Shown here in pieces: positions 1 through 9,704 of a stretch of 64,000 nt of DNA. Source of the stretch: Pseudomonas sp. StFLB209 (GTDB taxonomy: Bacteria > Pseudomonadota > Gammaproteobacteria > Pseudomonadales > Pseudomonadaceae); contig NZ_AP014637.1 in assembly GCF_000829415.1 (NCBI RefSeq), forward strand, positions 5,287,001-5,351,000, written 5' to 3'. Every line of letters starts with the position of its first letter. Positions within the stretch are counted from its first letter, which is position 1. The notes below the pieces were generated by a model that had not been told where the DNA came from, did no database searches, and saw nothing but the letters and a program-made list of their open reading frames with translations. Made by a program: the position numbers and the translations under genes.

Positions 1-658
1 CTGGCAAAACCAGGTGCCAAAAATAATCGACAACCTTTGCCGCTACCGACAGCTCGGCAAAGTTTTCCGAGACCAGCCCGCGCACCGGAAACCAGCTCAG
101 CAGGCTACCGCCACCGAACACCACAATGAGCATCAACGCGAAAAGAAACGCGGGCATGGCGTGGCCGATGATAATGACCGCGCTGCTCCAGATATCAAAG
201 CGGCTGCCGTGCCGAACCGCTTTGGCAATGCCCAGAGGGAGGGAAATCAAATAGGTCAGCAGCATGGCCCAGAATCCTAGCGACAAGGTTACCGGCAGCT
301 TTTCAAGGATCAGGTCGGTGACCTTCGCACCACGAAAGAAACTCTCGCCAAAATCCAGACGGGCATAGTTGCCCAGCATCAACCACAAGCGCTCATTCAA
401 GGGTTTGTCGAAGCCGTACTGGCGCTCGATCTCGGCGATCAACGCCGGGTCCAGGCCACGTCCTGCGCGTGACTCGCCACCCACGGTTTCCACTGCCGCA
501 CCGCCTGGAGCGCCCATGCCGCCAATCCCTTGCAAGCGGGCCATGGCCTGCTCTACCGGACCACCAGGCGCGGCCTGAACGATGAAAAAATTGACCAACA
601 GAATGCACAACAAGGTCGGCACCATCAGCAGCAAGCGCCGCACGCTATAAGCCAGCAT
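1..658 (-). CDS. yejB: YejB-like peptide ABC transporter permease (3' end outside window)
   Basis: Inner-membrane permease of a YejABEF-type (microcin C/oligopeptide) ABC importer. The reading frame begins at the ATG complementary to 656-658 and stays open to the window edge, giving about 219 residues of a normally ~350-residue protein. The start MLAYSVRRLLLMVPTL, the following NFFIVQAAPGGPVEQ, the RYGFDKP-like stretch and the SRFDIWSSA segment match the YejB family as I know it, including the long periplasmic insertion rich in glycine. It overlaps the end of the binding-protein gene by 14 bp, so the two are translationally coupled. The ATPase and second permease would be expected beyond the left edge. 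Confidence 0.88.
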   Translation of the reverse strand, partial: MLAYSVRRLLLMVPTLLCILLVNFFIVQAAPGGPVEQAMARLQGIGGMGAPGGAAVETVGGESRAGRGLDPALIAEIERQYGFDKPLNERLWLMLGNYARLDFGESFFRGAKVTDLILEKLPVTLSLGFWAMLLTYLISLPLGIAKAVRHGSRFDIWSSAVIIIGHAMPAFLFALMLIVVFGGGSLLSWFPVRGLVSENFAELSVAAKVVDYFWHLVLP

Positions 659-2498
659 GAGCAGACTCCCGATTCAAGCGAAGGGCTTGTGCAGTACTCA
701 GCGCGGTGGCGCTGATTTCCCACCAGGTATCGATGCCTACATCATTGCGTGGAGCAATCGCAGGTCGCCCAAACCGGTTCCACCACACCGTCGATGTTCC
801 TGGCGGGTAGTAGTTGGGAATCCAGTAGTGTCCCCATTGCAGAACCCGATCCAGCGCGTGAGCATGAGCGACCATGTCTGCGCGATCATTGGCCCGCACC
901 AGCCCTTCGATCAGTGCATCGACCGCAGGGTTGCGCAGCGCCATGTAGTTGTTGGAACCCGGGTCATCAGCACTCTCTGAGCCATACAAATTCATCAACT
1001 CCCGGCCCGGTGACGGGTTGACCGGATACCCGGTCACGATCATGTCGTAGTCTCGGGCGCGCAGCCGATGGGTGTACTGGGCGGAGTCGATCATCCGGAT
1101 ATGCAGCCCGATACCGATTTGTGCCAGGTTGCGTTTGTACGGCAACAGCAAACGCTCGAAGCCCTTCTGGGTCGCCAGAAAGGTGAACACCAGCGGCTCA
1201 CCACGGGCATTGACCAACCGGTCGCCCTGCGCTCGCCACCCCGCTTGCTCCAGCAACGCCAGCGCCTGTAATTGCTGACTGCGAACATTGCCGCTGCCAT
1301 CACTGGCCGGGGGGGCGAAAGCCTTATCGAACACCTCATCGGGGATCTGCCCGCGCCAGGGCTCCAGCAACTGCAGCTCACGTGTACCTGGCAAGCCCTG
1401 GGCGGCCAGTTCACTGCGGGAAAAGAAGCTGCGTTGGCGGATGTACATGCCCTGCATGATTTGCCGGTTGGTCCACTCAAAGTCCCAGAGCAGAGTCAGG
1501 GCCTCACGCACCCGACGGTCCTGGAAAACCGGCTTTTGCAGATTGAACACAAAACCTTGGGTACCCTGCACAGCCTGAGGGGCAAGGTGTTCGCGTTGCA
1601 GGCGTCCGTCGCGCAAGGCATCGGCGTCGTAGCCCACGGTGTAGTGAGTTGCCGAAAACTCGCGGTTGTAGTCATAGCCCCGCGCCTTGAGGATTTGCCG
1701 TGATACATCCGTGTCACCAAAAAACTCCACGCGCAGGCTATCGAAGTTGTACTGCCCGCGATTGACCGGCAAGTCTTTGGCCCACCAGTCCTTGACCCGC
1801 TCCAGAGTCACGCTGCGCCCGTTGTCGACGGCGCTGATCCGGTAAGGCCCGCTGCCCAGCGGCGGCTCGAAACCTGCCCCGTTGGCGAAATTGCGCTGTC
1901 GCCACCAATGCGCCGGCAAGACCGGCAACACGGCGATATCCAACGGCAAGGTACGATTGTCGGTTCGGGCAAAGACAAACTTCACTTGCCCAGGCGACTC
2001 GACGATGACCTCTTGCACATCGGAAAACTGCTGGCGGTACTTGAGGCTGCCCTGGGTCATCAGTAACTCGAATGTGTAGCGCACATCTTCTGCCGTCACC
2101 GGACTGCCGTCATGAAAGCGTGCCCGTGGGTCCAGGTTGAAGCGCAGCCAGCTACGATCGCTGGCCAGCTCCATTGATTGCGCCAGCAGCCCATACACGG
2201 TGTAAGGCTCGTCCTTGGAGCGGTACGCCAACGGGATGTAGAGCCAGCCATCGAGTTGGGTAATCCCGATACCTTTGTCCACATAAGGAATCAAATGGTC
2301 AAACTGGCCGTTCTCCATGGACGAGCGGCGAAAACTGCCGCCTTTGGGGGCATCAGGGTTCACATAGTCAAACTGCTTGAAGCCAGGTGGGTATTTGGCA
2401 GCCTCGCCATACACCGTCAAGGCATGGACCGGTTGCGCCGACGCGCCAGTCGCCCAGCCACTCAGCACCGCCACCAGCACAATCAAACGAAACAACAT
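645..2498 (-). CDS. yejA: YejA-like extracellular solute-binding protein (SBP family 5)
   Basis: Periplasmic peptide-binding protein that would deliver substrate to the YejB-like permease. About 617 residues. I chose the ATG at 2498 because AAGGAG lies about 9 bases upstream and the product then starts with a clean Sec signal peptide (MLFRLIVLVAVLSGWATGASAQ); a longer start at 2549 lacks this. SBP_bac_5 features include the ARFHDGSPVTAEDVRYTFE stretch and the late NYYPPGTSTVWWNRFG stretch typical of the YejA branch. It lies 76 bp downstream of a TonB-dependent receptor on the same strand, suggesting that outer- and inner-membrane steps of one uptake route are co-transcribed. Confidence 0.87.
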   Translation of the reverse strand: MLFRLIVLVAVLSGWATGASAQPVHALTVYGEAAKYPPGFKQFDYVNPDAPKGGSFRRSSMENGQFDHLIPYVDKGIGITQLDGWLYIPLAYRSKDEPYTVYGLLAQSMELASDRSWLRFNLDPRARFHDGSPVTAEDVRYTFELLMTQGSLKYRQQFSDVQEVIVESPGQVKFVFARTDNRTLPLDIAVLPVLPAHWWRQRNFANGAGFEPPLGSGPYRISAVDNGRSVTLERVKDWWAKDLPVNRGQYNFDSLRVEFFGDTDVSRQILKARGYDYNREFSATHYTVGYDADALRDGRLQREHLAPQAVQGTQGFVFNLQKPVFQDRRVREALTLLWDFEWTNRQIMQGMYIRQRSFFSRSELAAQGLPGTRELQLLEPWRGQIPDEVFDKAFAPPASDGSGNVRSQQLQALALLEQAGWRAQGDRLVNARGEPLVFTFLATQKGFERLLLPYKRNLAQIGIGLHIRMIDSAQYTHRLRARDYDMIVTGYPVNPSPGRELMNLYGSESADDPGSNNYMALRNPAVDALIEGLVRANDRADMVAHAHALDRVLQWGHYWIPNYYPPGTSTVWWNRFGRPAIAPRNDVGIDTWWEISATALSTAQALRLNRESAHAGL

Positions 2499-2574
2499 CA
2501 CGAAAAACACTCCTTGCCCGCATTCGAGCACAACCAGGTCAGCAGCCAATCAGCTGCCGAGCGGGCCGTGATCA

Positions 2575-5466
2575 TCAGAAGTTGTAAGTCACCCGGCCGT
2601 ACAGGGTGCGTCCGAAGGGGTCGGAGTAGCGCGGGTCATAGCCGCTCTGGAAGGTGGTGGTCTGATTACTGAAAGGCGGCTCGCGGTCGAACAGGTTTTG
2701 TACACCCAGCGTGAGTTGTGCGGTGTCACGCCAGGTGTAGGTGCCTGCCAGGTCCCACACGTTCCATGAACCTACCCGACCATGGCTGTCTCGGTCAGCG
2801 TCATGGTACCCACTGGTGTAGCGATTAGTGAGCGAAGCCCCCAAAGGCCCCTGGCTCCAGGTTCCGGTCAACGAGTGGCGCCAGCGAGCAACGGCGCCTG
2901 CGGAAGAGAAACTGCCACCGCGGAAATCACCGACCTTATCCAGATACTCACCGTCCAGTTGCTGCTGGAAGTCGTAGCGATTGACGTAAGTGCCTTGCAG
3001 GTTCAAGCCAAACTGCCCCAGTGCGGAGACTGGAAACCGGTAATCGACGCTGACATCCACGCCATTGGTCTTGACCTTGCCAAGGTTCGCCAACCCGGTG
3101 ACAACATGATCAATAGAGCCATCGGCGTTGCGCACGATGCGCTCAGGGTACAGATCCGGTCTGGCAAACACTTCAGACTCGGGGAACTCGGCAATCTGAT
3201 TGGCGATCTTGATCCACCACAGGTCAAGGCCCAACGACAGATCAGCCACCGGCTGGTAGACAAAACCGAAGGTCAGATTGCGAGCGGTTTCAGGATTGAG
3301 ATCAGGATTACCGCCATTGCGGCTGAAGAACTGTTGTGCACAGTCGCGGTTGGCAATACCTCCGTTACTGGGCGTACCGCCCGCGCATAGCCGCGGATCG
3401 TTGTAGTTGGCAACGGTAAAGGTGGTGGCCGTGGGGTTATACAGCTCATACAGTGAAGGCGCACGGAATCCCTCGCTGTAGGCACCGCGTACCACCAGCT
3501 CACGAAAAGGCTGGAAGCGGAACGAGTACTTGGGGTTGGTGGTGCTGCCAAAGTCGCTGTATTGGTCATGGCGTATGGCCGCCGACAACTCAAGGCTGTC
3601 GAGCACCGGCACGTTAACCTCGGCGTACTGGGCCTGTACCGAGCGTGAACCGGCGACACGGGCTGCCGGGTCAACGCCCAGGCTTTGCACGTTGGACGCA
3701 AAGTCGGCGAAGTCTTTGTGGAAATCCTCCTTGCGGTACTCGCCGCCTACGGCCAGTGCCGCAGGCCCTGCGCCGAACCAGTCGCCAATTTCACGACTGG
3801 CTCGCCCGTCGATGGTCTTGACCCGACCGACAGCGCTGCCGTAATCGCCGGTGACCGCGTTGGCGCCCAACAATGCCGCCCCGGCACTGGACTGTGCTCC
3901 GAAGGGATTGATGATGCCATTGGCAATGCCGTTGGCCACGGCGCGATCGTCGACATAACCGCCCAGAATGGTCTGCACCACTTTGTTCTGGTTCCAGGAA
4001 GCGCCCAGATTGTAGTCCCAACCGCCCAGTGTGCCGTCAAAGGCCAGCAGCAGACGCTGACTGACGTTGTCATCTTCGTGGCGGCGTGCGCCAACCTCGC
4101 TTTCACGCCAGTTCACATTGACCGGCTGACTCGGGTCCAGGGCAAACCCGGTAGGCCCTGGGGTGATGCCGTTGCCTGGATAAAACGCTGTGCCCGGGTT
4201 GACCTGCAGTCCGGTCAAAAGCCCAGGGCCAATTTGGGTAATGTTCTTGTTGCGTGCCAGGAAGTACTCAAAGCTGACGTTGTGGTCATCGGCCAGTTTG
4301 CCCGTGGCTTTGCCGAAGAACGAGGTTTTCTCGGTTTCCGGGACCAGGTCCAGATAATTCCATACGCTCTGGCGGCAGATGCCACTGCGTGAAATCAGGC
4401 CTGGTGCGTCACAGCCCGTGGCCGCCAGTGGATTGGTGGCATTGGAGCCTTGACTCCAGTTGGCAGGAGACGCTGTACCCGAGGAGTAATCCAGCCCACG
4501 TCCGGGCTGATAGTTATAGGTGTAGTCGCGGTCTTTGGCTTTAAGGCTTTGCTGCTTTTCGTAGCTCAGTACCCCGAAGATATTGAAGCGGTCGTTCTCC
4601 AAGTCACCGAATCCCCAACTGCCGCTGAGGTTGGTGGTATCACCGCCGCCATCATGGGTGGGGGTACTGCCACCCAGATTCAGCTGGCCGTCGGTCAGGC
4701 TCTTTTTGGTGATGAAGTTGATCACACCGCCAATGGCATCGGTGCCATATAGCGCCGAGGCACCATCGCGCAGGATCTCGACCCGTTCGATTGCTGCAAA
4801 AGGAATGGTATTGAGGTCGACACCGGAACCATCGTTGGCGTTGTTGCTTAAACGGCGCCCATTGAGCAGCACTAGCGTCTTGTTGGCACCGATTCCGCGC
4901 AAGTCAGCAAAAGCCGCCCCGCCACTGCTACTGCCTACCGAGCGGCCAGAGCCTACCGAAGACTGGTTGGCTGCAATACGGTTCACCAATTGCTCAGTGG
5001 ACGTCACGCCCTGCTTTTTCAGCTCTTCGGCACGCAATACGGTGACCGGCACCGCGGTTTCGGCATCCACCCGGCGGATCGCCGTACCCGTCACTTCGAC
5101 CCTTTGCAACTGGGGTATGGCACTGGCGTTCGAGGCGCTGGCCGGGGCTGCGCTCGCCACCGTCCCTGGCTGGGCTGTCAGCACGATGCCGCCCTGCTGT
5201 TGCTGCTCACGCAGGTGAGTGCCCTCAAGCGCCAGCTGCAGAGCCTGCTGCTGGGTCAGCTCACCCTTGATGGCAGGTGCCTGGTAACCCGCTACCAGGC
5301 TTTGATCGAAGGAAATCGGCTGACCGCCCTGGCGAGTAATGCTCAGCAACGTCTGATCCAGCGGCCCGGCCGGAATATCGAAACTGCTGGCGCAAGACAG
5401 GCCGCTGACAAGACTGGCAGCCAAGGTCATGACCAGCCGGGTTGACTCCACTTTTCTAATTCGCAT
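2575..5466 (-). CDS. TonB-dependent receptor with N-terminal STN signalling domain (1)
   Basis: Outer-membrane active transporter of about 963 residues. The order is a short signal peptide, a secretin/TonB STN domain (FDIPAGPLDQTLLSITRQGG, roughly residues 30-100), a plug domain (VEVTGTAIRR, then DLRGIGANKTLVLLNGRR and ERVEILRDGASALYGTDAIGGVINFI), and a beta-barrel ending in an aromatic FNF-type terminus (GRVTYNF). The STN domain is the part that, in FpvA/FecA-type receptors, touches a FecR partner in the periplasm, and a FecR/FecI pair is two genes upstream. I prefer the ATG at 5466 (GGGAG 11 bases upstream) over a GTG at 5478. Substrate unknown; the adjacent Yej-type genes suggest a peptide or peptide chelate. 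Confidence 0.88.
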   Translation of the reverse strand: MRIRKVESTRLVMTLAASLVSGLSCASSFDIPAGPLDQTLLSITRQGGQPISFDQSLVAGYQAPAIKGELTQQQALQLALEGTHLREQQQQGGIVLTAQPGTVASAAPASASNASAIPQLQRVEVTGTAIRRVDAETAVPVTVLRAEELKKQGVTSTEQLVNRIAANQSSVGSGRSVGSSSGGAAFADLRGIGANKTLVLLNGRRLSNNANDGSGVDLNTIPFAAIERVEILRDGASALYGTDAIGGVINFITKKSLTDGQLNLGGSTPTHDGGGDTTNLSGSWGFGDLENDRFNIFGVLSYEKQQSLKAKDRDYTYNYQPGRGLDYSSGTASPANWSQGSNATNPLAATGCDAPGLISRSGICRQSVWNYLDLVPETEKTSFFGKATGKLADDHNVSFEYFLARNKNITQIGPGLLTGLQVNPGTAFYPGNGITPGPTGFALDPSQPVNVNWRESEVGARRHEDDNVSQRLLLAFDGTLGGWDYNLGASWNQNKVVQTILGGYVDDRAVANGIANGIINPFGAQSSAGAALLGANAVTGDYGSAVGRVKTIDGRASREIGDWFGAGPAALAVGGEYRKEDFHKDFADFASNVQSLGVDPAARVAGSRSVQAQYAEVNVPVLDSLELSAAIRHDQYSDFGSTTNPKYSFRFQPFRELVVRGAYSEGFRAPSLYELYNPTATTFTVANYNDPRLCAGGTPSNGGIANRDCAQQFFSRNGGNPDLNPETARNLTFGFVYQPVADLSLGLDLWWIKIANQIAEFPESEVFARPDLYPERIVRNADGSIDHVVTGLANLGKVKTNGVDVSVDYRFPVSALGQFGLNLQGTYVNRYDFQQQLDGEYLDKVGDFRGGSFSSAGAVARWRHSLTGTWSQGPLGASLTNRYTSGYHDADRDSHGRVGSWNVWDLAGTYTWRDTAQLTLGVQNLFDREPPFSNQTTTFQSGYDPRYSDPFGRTLYGRVTYNF

Positions 5467-5524
5467 TGCCTCGATCACTCCCTATCAGATTCATGCATCT
5501 GCCAGGTTGTGCGGCGAAGCTCGC

Positions 5525-5547
5525 GATTTTATAGGGCTTTTTTTAGA
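5525..5547 (-). promoter_or_regulatory. Shared promoter/operator motif upstream of receptor 1
   Basis: Read on the minus strand this is TCTAA, five bases, then GCCCTATAAAATC, about 58 bases before the receptor start. The same two blocks with the same five-base gap occur upstream of the neighbouring receptor at 8578-8600. The likely reader is the FecI-type sigma factor of this locus; a repressor site is the alternative. Confidence 0.55.
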
Positions 5548-5573
5548 ACGTTGCTTTATTAGCTTATGCTTCT

Positions 5574-8522
5574 TCAGCCGCCAAAATGGTAGCTGACGTC
5601 CAGCCATACCTGGCGGCCATAAGGGTCGTAATTACCCGTGGGGTAATTGGGCCAGCCCGCTGAATCGTCTTTCTTGACCTTGTCGAGCACGTTGTTGACG
5701 GTGAGCCCTACGGTAGCCTGCTTGTTCAAGCGATAACGTGCACTTGCATTAAACGTCGTCCAGGGTGTCAGTCGCCCATCCCCTGCCGAATTGGTCACAC
5801 TGCCATAACGTACGCCCAGCAGCGTGGCGGTAAAGTCCTGATAGTCCCAGGTCAGGCTGGCGTTGACCTTGCTGCGCCAATCATAGTTGTTGCTACTGGA
5901 GCGCAGGTTATCGGTTTCGGCCTCCTGCGACTCCTTGTAATAATGCGACAGCACCAGGCTGTAGCCCAGGCTGGAACTGAACGCTCCGTAACGCCCAGCC
6001 CCCCAACGGATGTTGCTGCGCAGGTCCAGACCACTGACCCGCTCGCTGGCCGCATTGATTGCGTTGATCTGCACCCGTTGCAAACGATTGGGGTCGACAG
6101 CTGCACTGCCTGCATTACGCTGGATGCGCGCCAATACCTGCTGGCAAGTGGACGAATCAAGCTGCCCGGTGAGGCATTGATCTTCCTGTTGGAGCAGGCG
6201 ATTGATATCCAGGGTGGTCAAAAGGTCGTCAATCTGGACCCGCCAGTAATCTGCGGAGAAATCAAACTGGCTGGAAGGCGACCAGACAAACCCGTAAGTC
6301 CAGGACTTGCCACGCTCTGAAGCCAGGTCCGGGGTGCCGCTTTGGGTGTAGTCGACACGCCCCCGCTCACAGGCGCTCTCCACCCCTTGCCGGCAACCGT
6401 AGTAATCGACTTGGGCCGGTGTATAGCCATTGGTGTCGGCCTGATACAGGTAATTGAGGTCCGGGGCACGGAAACTGGTGCCATAACTGCCACGCACCAA
6501 CAGGCTCGACACCGGGCGCCACTCAAGCCCGAGGTTATACGTCTTTTGTTGCTCGGTACGGCCACTGAAACGGTACTGGTCCCAGCGTCCGGCAGCTGAG
6601 GCCAGCAGGCTGTCGTTTATCGGGATGCTCAGTTCGGCCCCTGTCGCATAACGATCTCTTGAGCCTCCAGCGTCGGAGGCTGGCGAGGTGGCGTAGAAAC
6701 TGCCATCGCTGAGCCCGTCATCGACGTTGACCTGGTAAGACTGCTTGCCCACTTCCGCGACCCCGGCAAAGCCTACCGGGCCTGCTGGCAAATCGAACAA
6801 CTCGCCATTGAGACTGGCACTGAATGTCTGTGACACTGACTTGCTTTTCTGCACCAGGCTGCCGCGTAACCGCTGCCACTCATCTTCGCTCAATGGCCGG
6901 TCCAGCCGCGAGGCATCCGGTGCATACACCGGATAACCATCCTGCGTGCCCAGTTGCGGCCCGAGATAAAAATCACTGATGCTGCTCAAGGGCGTATAGC
7001 GCGTGGTCCGATTGCTGATGTATTCGGAACGGTTGGCTGCGACCTGGTAGCTCCAGCCACTGTCCCCGATGCTGTCCTCCAGCCCCAGCGTACCGGTCCA
7101 CGAAACCTCCCGCCATTTGCTGTTATTGGTGCTCTTGCCGCCAATCTCTTCACTGGCAAAGCTGCGATACCAACGCTCCAGATCACCGGTGTTCTGGTTG
7201 ATGAAGTCAGGCGAGGTGAAGCTTGGACCACGAGTATTGTTCTGGGTATGGTCAAAACCGAACATCAGGTCGGCAAAGACCTTGCCGGTGTCGCTGAAAT
7301 GCCAGGTACCCCGGGTATAGCCATCGTAGTTTTCCTTCTGTGTCTGGAGTGTCCAGTAATCGTTGTAATACTGATCGGTGGTGCAACGCCCGCCGCTGCC
7401 AGTCAACTGACCATTGAAAATTCCGCCATAGCCAGCACAACCTGGCCCCAGATACTGGCCCGTGCTCAGGTTGCGACGGTAGCCCACATCACGTTGCGCA
7501 CTACGGTCCATGAAGTCGCGCTGGTTGCCCCAGATTGGCTGGCGCTTGGTCAGTTCCAGACCGAAGATGCCATCGAAGTCGCCCCAACTGTCACCACCGG
7601 TAATCTGTAACCGTTGATTGTCACCGCCACCGCGTTCGACATAGCCACCGCGCAGGTTGACATCCACGCCCTGGGTCTTGTCCTTGAGAATAATATTGAC
7701 TACCCCGGCGATGGCGTCAGAACCATAGACCGCCGAGGCCCCGCTGCTGAGGATCTCGATCCGCTCGATCATCATCGAAGGGATGTTCGCCAGGTTGGTA
7801 AAGTTGACGCTGCCGCCATAAGCGGTGGGGTAATCTGCGACCCGTCGGCCGTTGATCAGCACCAGCGTATGATTAGGACCCAAGCCACGCAGATTAAGCG
7901 CGCTGGCCGCAGGCTGAAAGGTATTGCCGTAGTCCTCGCCCTGGGTCATGCCGGTGTTCTGCGTCTGAGACGCGACGGCATCATAGACATTGCGATAACC
8001 CCGGGCCGCGATTTCCTGGCTGCTGATAACCGTCACCGGTGAAGGCCCTTCGTTCTGCGCGCGCGGAATCCGCGATCCGGTGACCGTTACCCGCTCCAGT
8101 TCGACATCCCCAGGGACCTGAGGGCGCTGGCTGGATGCCGAGGAATTGGACGGGCTGGCCGCTGTCCGACGCAACACCCAACCACCCTCACCCGGCACAG
8201 CCTCCAGACTGGCGCCGTGCAATGCCTGGCGCAGCGCCTGCTCGACCGTCAGGACGCCATGCACAGGCTGGCTGCCGACCCCTTGTACCAAGGTTTGGGA
8301 AAACGACACGTTCACGCCGCTTTGCCGGGAAATGCCGAGCAAGACCTGATCCAGAGGACCACCAGCAATATCGAAATCGTAGGTCTGTGCCTGGTAGGCA
8401 GGCGCAGCAGGTGATGATGCCTTGGTCTGCGCCTGCAACCCACTGGCCTGCCCGGCAGCAACCAGCCCGACCGCCAGCGCCAGTGCTGCATATGCGGTAT
8501 CGCGAGATATTTTTTTGGTCAT
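5574..8522 (-). CDS. TonB-dependent receptor with N-terminal STN signalling domain (2)
   Basis: Second large outer-membrane receptor of the locus, about 982 residues. After the signal peptide there is an STN domain (YDFDIAGGPLDQVLLGISRQ, roughly residues 45-125), a low-complexity Ser/Pro linker, the plug (VTVTGSRIPRAQNEGPSPVT, then LNLRGLGPNHTLVLINGRR and SGASAVYGSDAIAGVVNII) and a barrel ending in LDVSYHFGG. The GSRIP-type plug resembles the large receptors common in Xanthomonas and Caulobacter as well as pseudomonads. The ATG at 8522 has GGGGAG nine bases upstream and is preferred over a start at 8567. It lies between the FecR gene and receptor 1, all on one strand. It is not a recent tandem duplicate of receptor 1: the two share fold and motifs but little continuous sequence. 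Confidence 0.88.
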   Translation of the reverse strand: MTKKISRDTAYAALALAVGLVAAGQASGLQAQTKASSPAAPAYQAQTYDFDIAGGPLDQVLLGISRQSGVNVSFSQTLVQGVGSQPVHGVLTVEQALRQALHGASLEAVPGEGGWVLRRTAASPSNSSASSQRPQVPGDVELERVTVTGSRIPRAQNEGPSPVTVISSQEIAARGYRNVYDAVASQTQNTGMTQGEDYGNTFQPAASALNLRGLGPNHTLVLINGRRVADYPTAYGGSVNFTNLANIPSMMIERIEILSSGASAVYGSDAIAGVVNIILKDKTQGVDVNLRGGYVERGGGDNQRLQITGGDSWGDFDGIFGLELTKRQPIWGNQRDFMDRSAQRDVGYRRNLSTGQYLGPGCAGYGGIFNGQLTGSGGRCTTDQYYNDYWTLQTQKENYDGYTRGTWHFSDTGKVFADLMFGFDHTQNNTRGPSFTSPDFINQNTGDLERWYRSFASEEIGGKSTNNSKWREVSWTGTLGLEDSIGDSGWSYQVAANRSEYISNRTTRYTPLSSISDFYLGPQLGTQDGYPVYAPDASRLDRPLSEDEWQRLRGSLVQKSKSVSQTFSASLNGELFDLPAGPVGFAGVAEVGKQSYQVNVDDGLSDGSFYATSPASDAGGSRDRYATGAELSIPINDSLLASAAGRWDQYRFSGRTEQQKTYNLGLEWRPVSSLLVRGSYGTSFRAPDLNYLYQADTNGYTPAQVDYYGCRQGVESACERGRVDYTQSGTPDLASERGKSWTYGFVWSPSSQFDFSADYWRVQIDDLLTTLDINRLLQQEDQCLTGQLDSSTCQQVLARIQRNAGSAAVDPNRLQRVQINAINAASERVSGLDLRSNIRWGAGRYGAFSSSLGYSLVLSHYYKESQEAETDNLRSSSNNYDWRSKVNASLTWDYQDFTATLLGVRYGSVTNSAGDGRLTPWTTFNASARYRLNKQATVGLTVNNVLDKVKKDDSAGWPNYPTGNYDPYGRQVWLDVSYHFGG

Positions 8523-8577
8523 GCCTGCAAGCTCCCCATCGTTAGAGTGTTCGATGGGAATGAGCAATCAGAGCAGT

Positions 8578-8600
8578 GATTTTATAGGGCAACCGTTAGA
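8578..8600 (-). promoter_or_regulatory. Shared promoter/operator motif upstream of receptor 2
   Basis: Minus-strand TCTAA-N5-GCCCTATAAAATC, about 55 bases before the receptor 2 start and matching the copy at 5525-5547 in both blocks and in spacing. It lies in the 225-bp gap between the FecR gene and receptor 2, where a FecI-dependent promoter would be expected. Confidence 0.55.
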
Positions 8601-8747
8601 TTGATCGGCTCTGTGCTTAGAACAGGTATCTGCTCATTTGCTGTGACTCAGATGCGCTCCACGGCCAGTTTCTACTCAACCCGCTTGCCTGACTGTCAAC
8701 CCGTTTCAGTTGACAGGCCTCTACGATTACCCAGTACTCAAGAGTCG

Positions 8748-9704
8748 TTAGTCCTTCAGCAGATCGATACTGACCCAATAGGGCGTGTGGTAATCCACCC
8801 TGATCGGCAGCGAGCGTTGCAACAGTCGCAACGACAAGTCGGTATCGTCCAGCGGGTAGATCCCGCTCAGGCGTTGGGCAGAGGCTTCGGGGCTGACGCG
8901 GATGATGCCGGGGCGGTAGTTGCGCAAGGTTGCGATCACTTCGCCCAACGGCCGGTCGCGCACTTCCAGCAAGCCGTTGGTCCAGGCTGCCTCGTCGCCC
9001 GCCGCCGGCGCCAGATGCAGGATTCGCTCAGCGTCGAATGTCGCCCGCTGGCCCTCACGCAACAGCTGCACCGTGCCGTGACGGGTGGTGATTTCGACTT
9101 CGTTGTGAAGCATGACAATGTGCGTGCGCTGCCCATCCTCGCGGACCAGAAAGCGCGTGCCCAAGGCGCGCATCTGCCCTTGTGCGGTCTGTACCACGAA
9201 GGGCCGAGCCGGGTCCTTGGCCACATCAACCCAAAGCGCCCCTTCGAGCAGTTGCAGGCTACGCAGGTTTTGGTCGAAGCGTGTCAGCACACTGCTGCGT
9301 GCGTCGAGGGTCAGCGCACTGCCGTCGGCCAGGGTCAGGCTCGTACGTTGCCCCGTGCCGGTGACGAGCCTGTCAGGTTGCAGCCAACTTGCGGGGAATC
9401 GGGTCACCAGACATGCGGCGACTGCCAGCCCTGCCAGGGCCAGACTGTTGCGCAGGAAGCGACGACGCCCGGAAGGAGCGTTGAGCGTGTGCAGCAAACT
9501 TTCGCGGGACATGCCACGCACTTTAGGGCTCTGCAGAACAGCGATACCCGCCCCCATGCTATCGAAGATCTCGGCGCGGCGTGGATCCTCACGCCACTGG
9601 TTGAATGCCTGAAACTCCTGTGGGCTGACATGCCCAGACTGCAACAAAGCCATCCACTGGGCGGCCTCATCAATGATGACTTCATCCACGAGCGAAGCTT
9701 TCAT
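8748..9704 (-). CDS. FecR-family transmembrane sigma regulator
   Basis: Inner-membrane anti-sigma/regulator that relays the receptor signal to the ECF sigma factor. About 318 residues. There is an N-terminal DUF4880-type segment (DEAAQWMALLQSG, then FNQWREDPRRAEIFDSM), a single membrane helix after a Gly/Arg-rich stretch (SLALAGLAVAACLV), a FecR domain (SLTLADGSALTLDARSSV, then ALGTRFLV) and a C-terminal STN-like domain (LSGIYPLDDTDLSLRLLQRS) that would dock with the receptor. The ATG at 9704 overlaps the stop of the sigma gene as ATGA, indicating coupled translation in the usual fecI-fecR order. Confidence 0.9.
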   Translation of the reverse strand: MKASLVDEVIIDEAAQWMALLQSGHVSPQEFQAFNQWREDPRRAEIFDSMGAGIAVLQSPKVRGMSRESLLHTLNAPSGRRRFLRNSLALAGLAVAACLVTRFPASWLQPDRLVTGTGQRTSLTLADGSALTLDARSSVLTRFDQNLRSLQLLEGALWVDVAKDPARPFVVQTAQGQMRALGTRFLVREDGQRTHIVMLHNEVEITTRHGTVQLLREGQRATFDAERILHLAPAAGDEAAWTNGLLEVRDRPLGEVIATLRNYRPGIIRVSPEASAQRLSGIYPLDDTDLSLRLLQRSLPIRVDYHTPYWVSIDLLKD

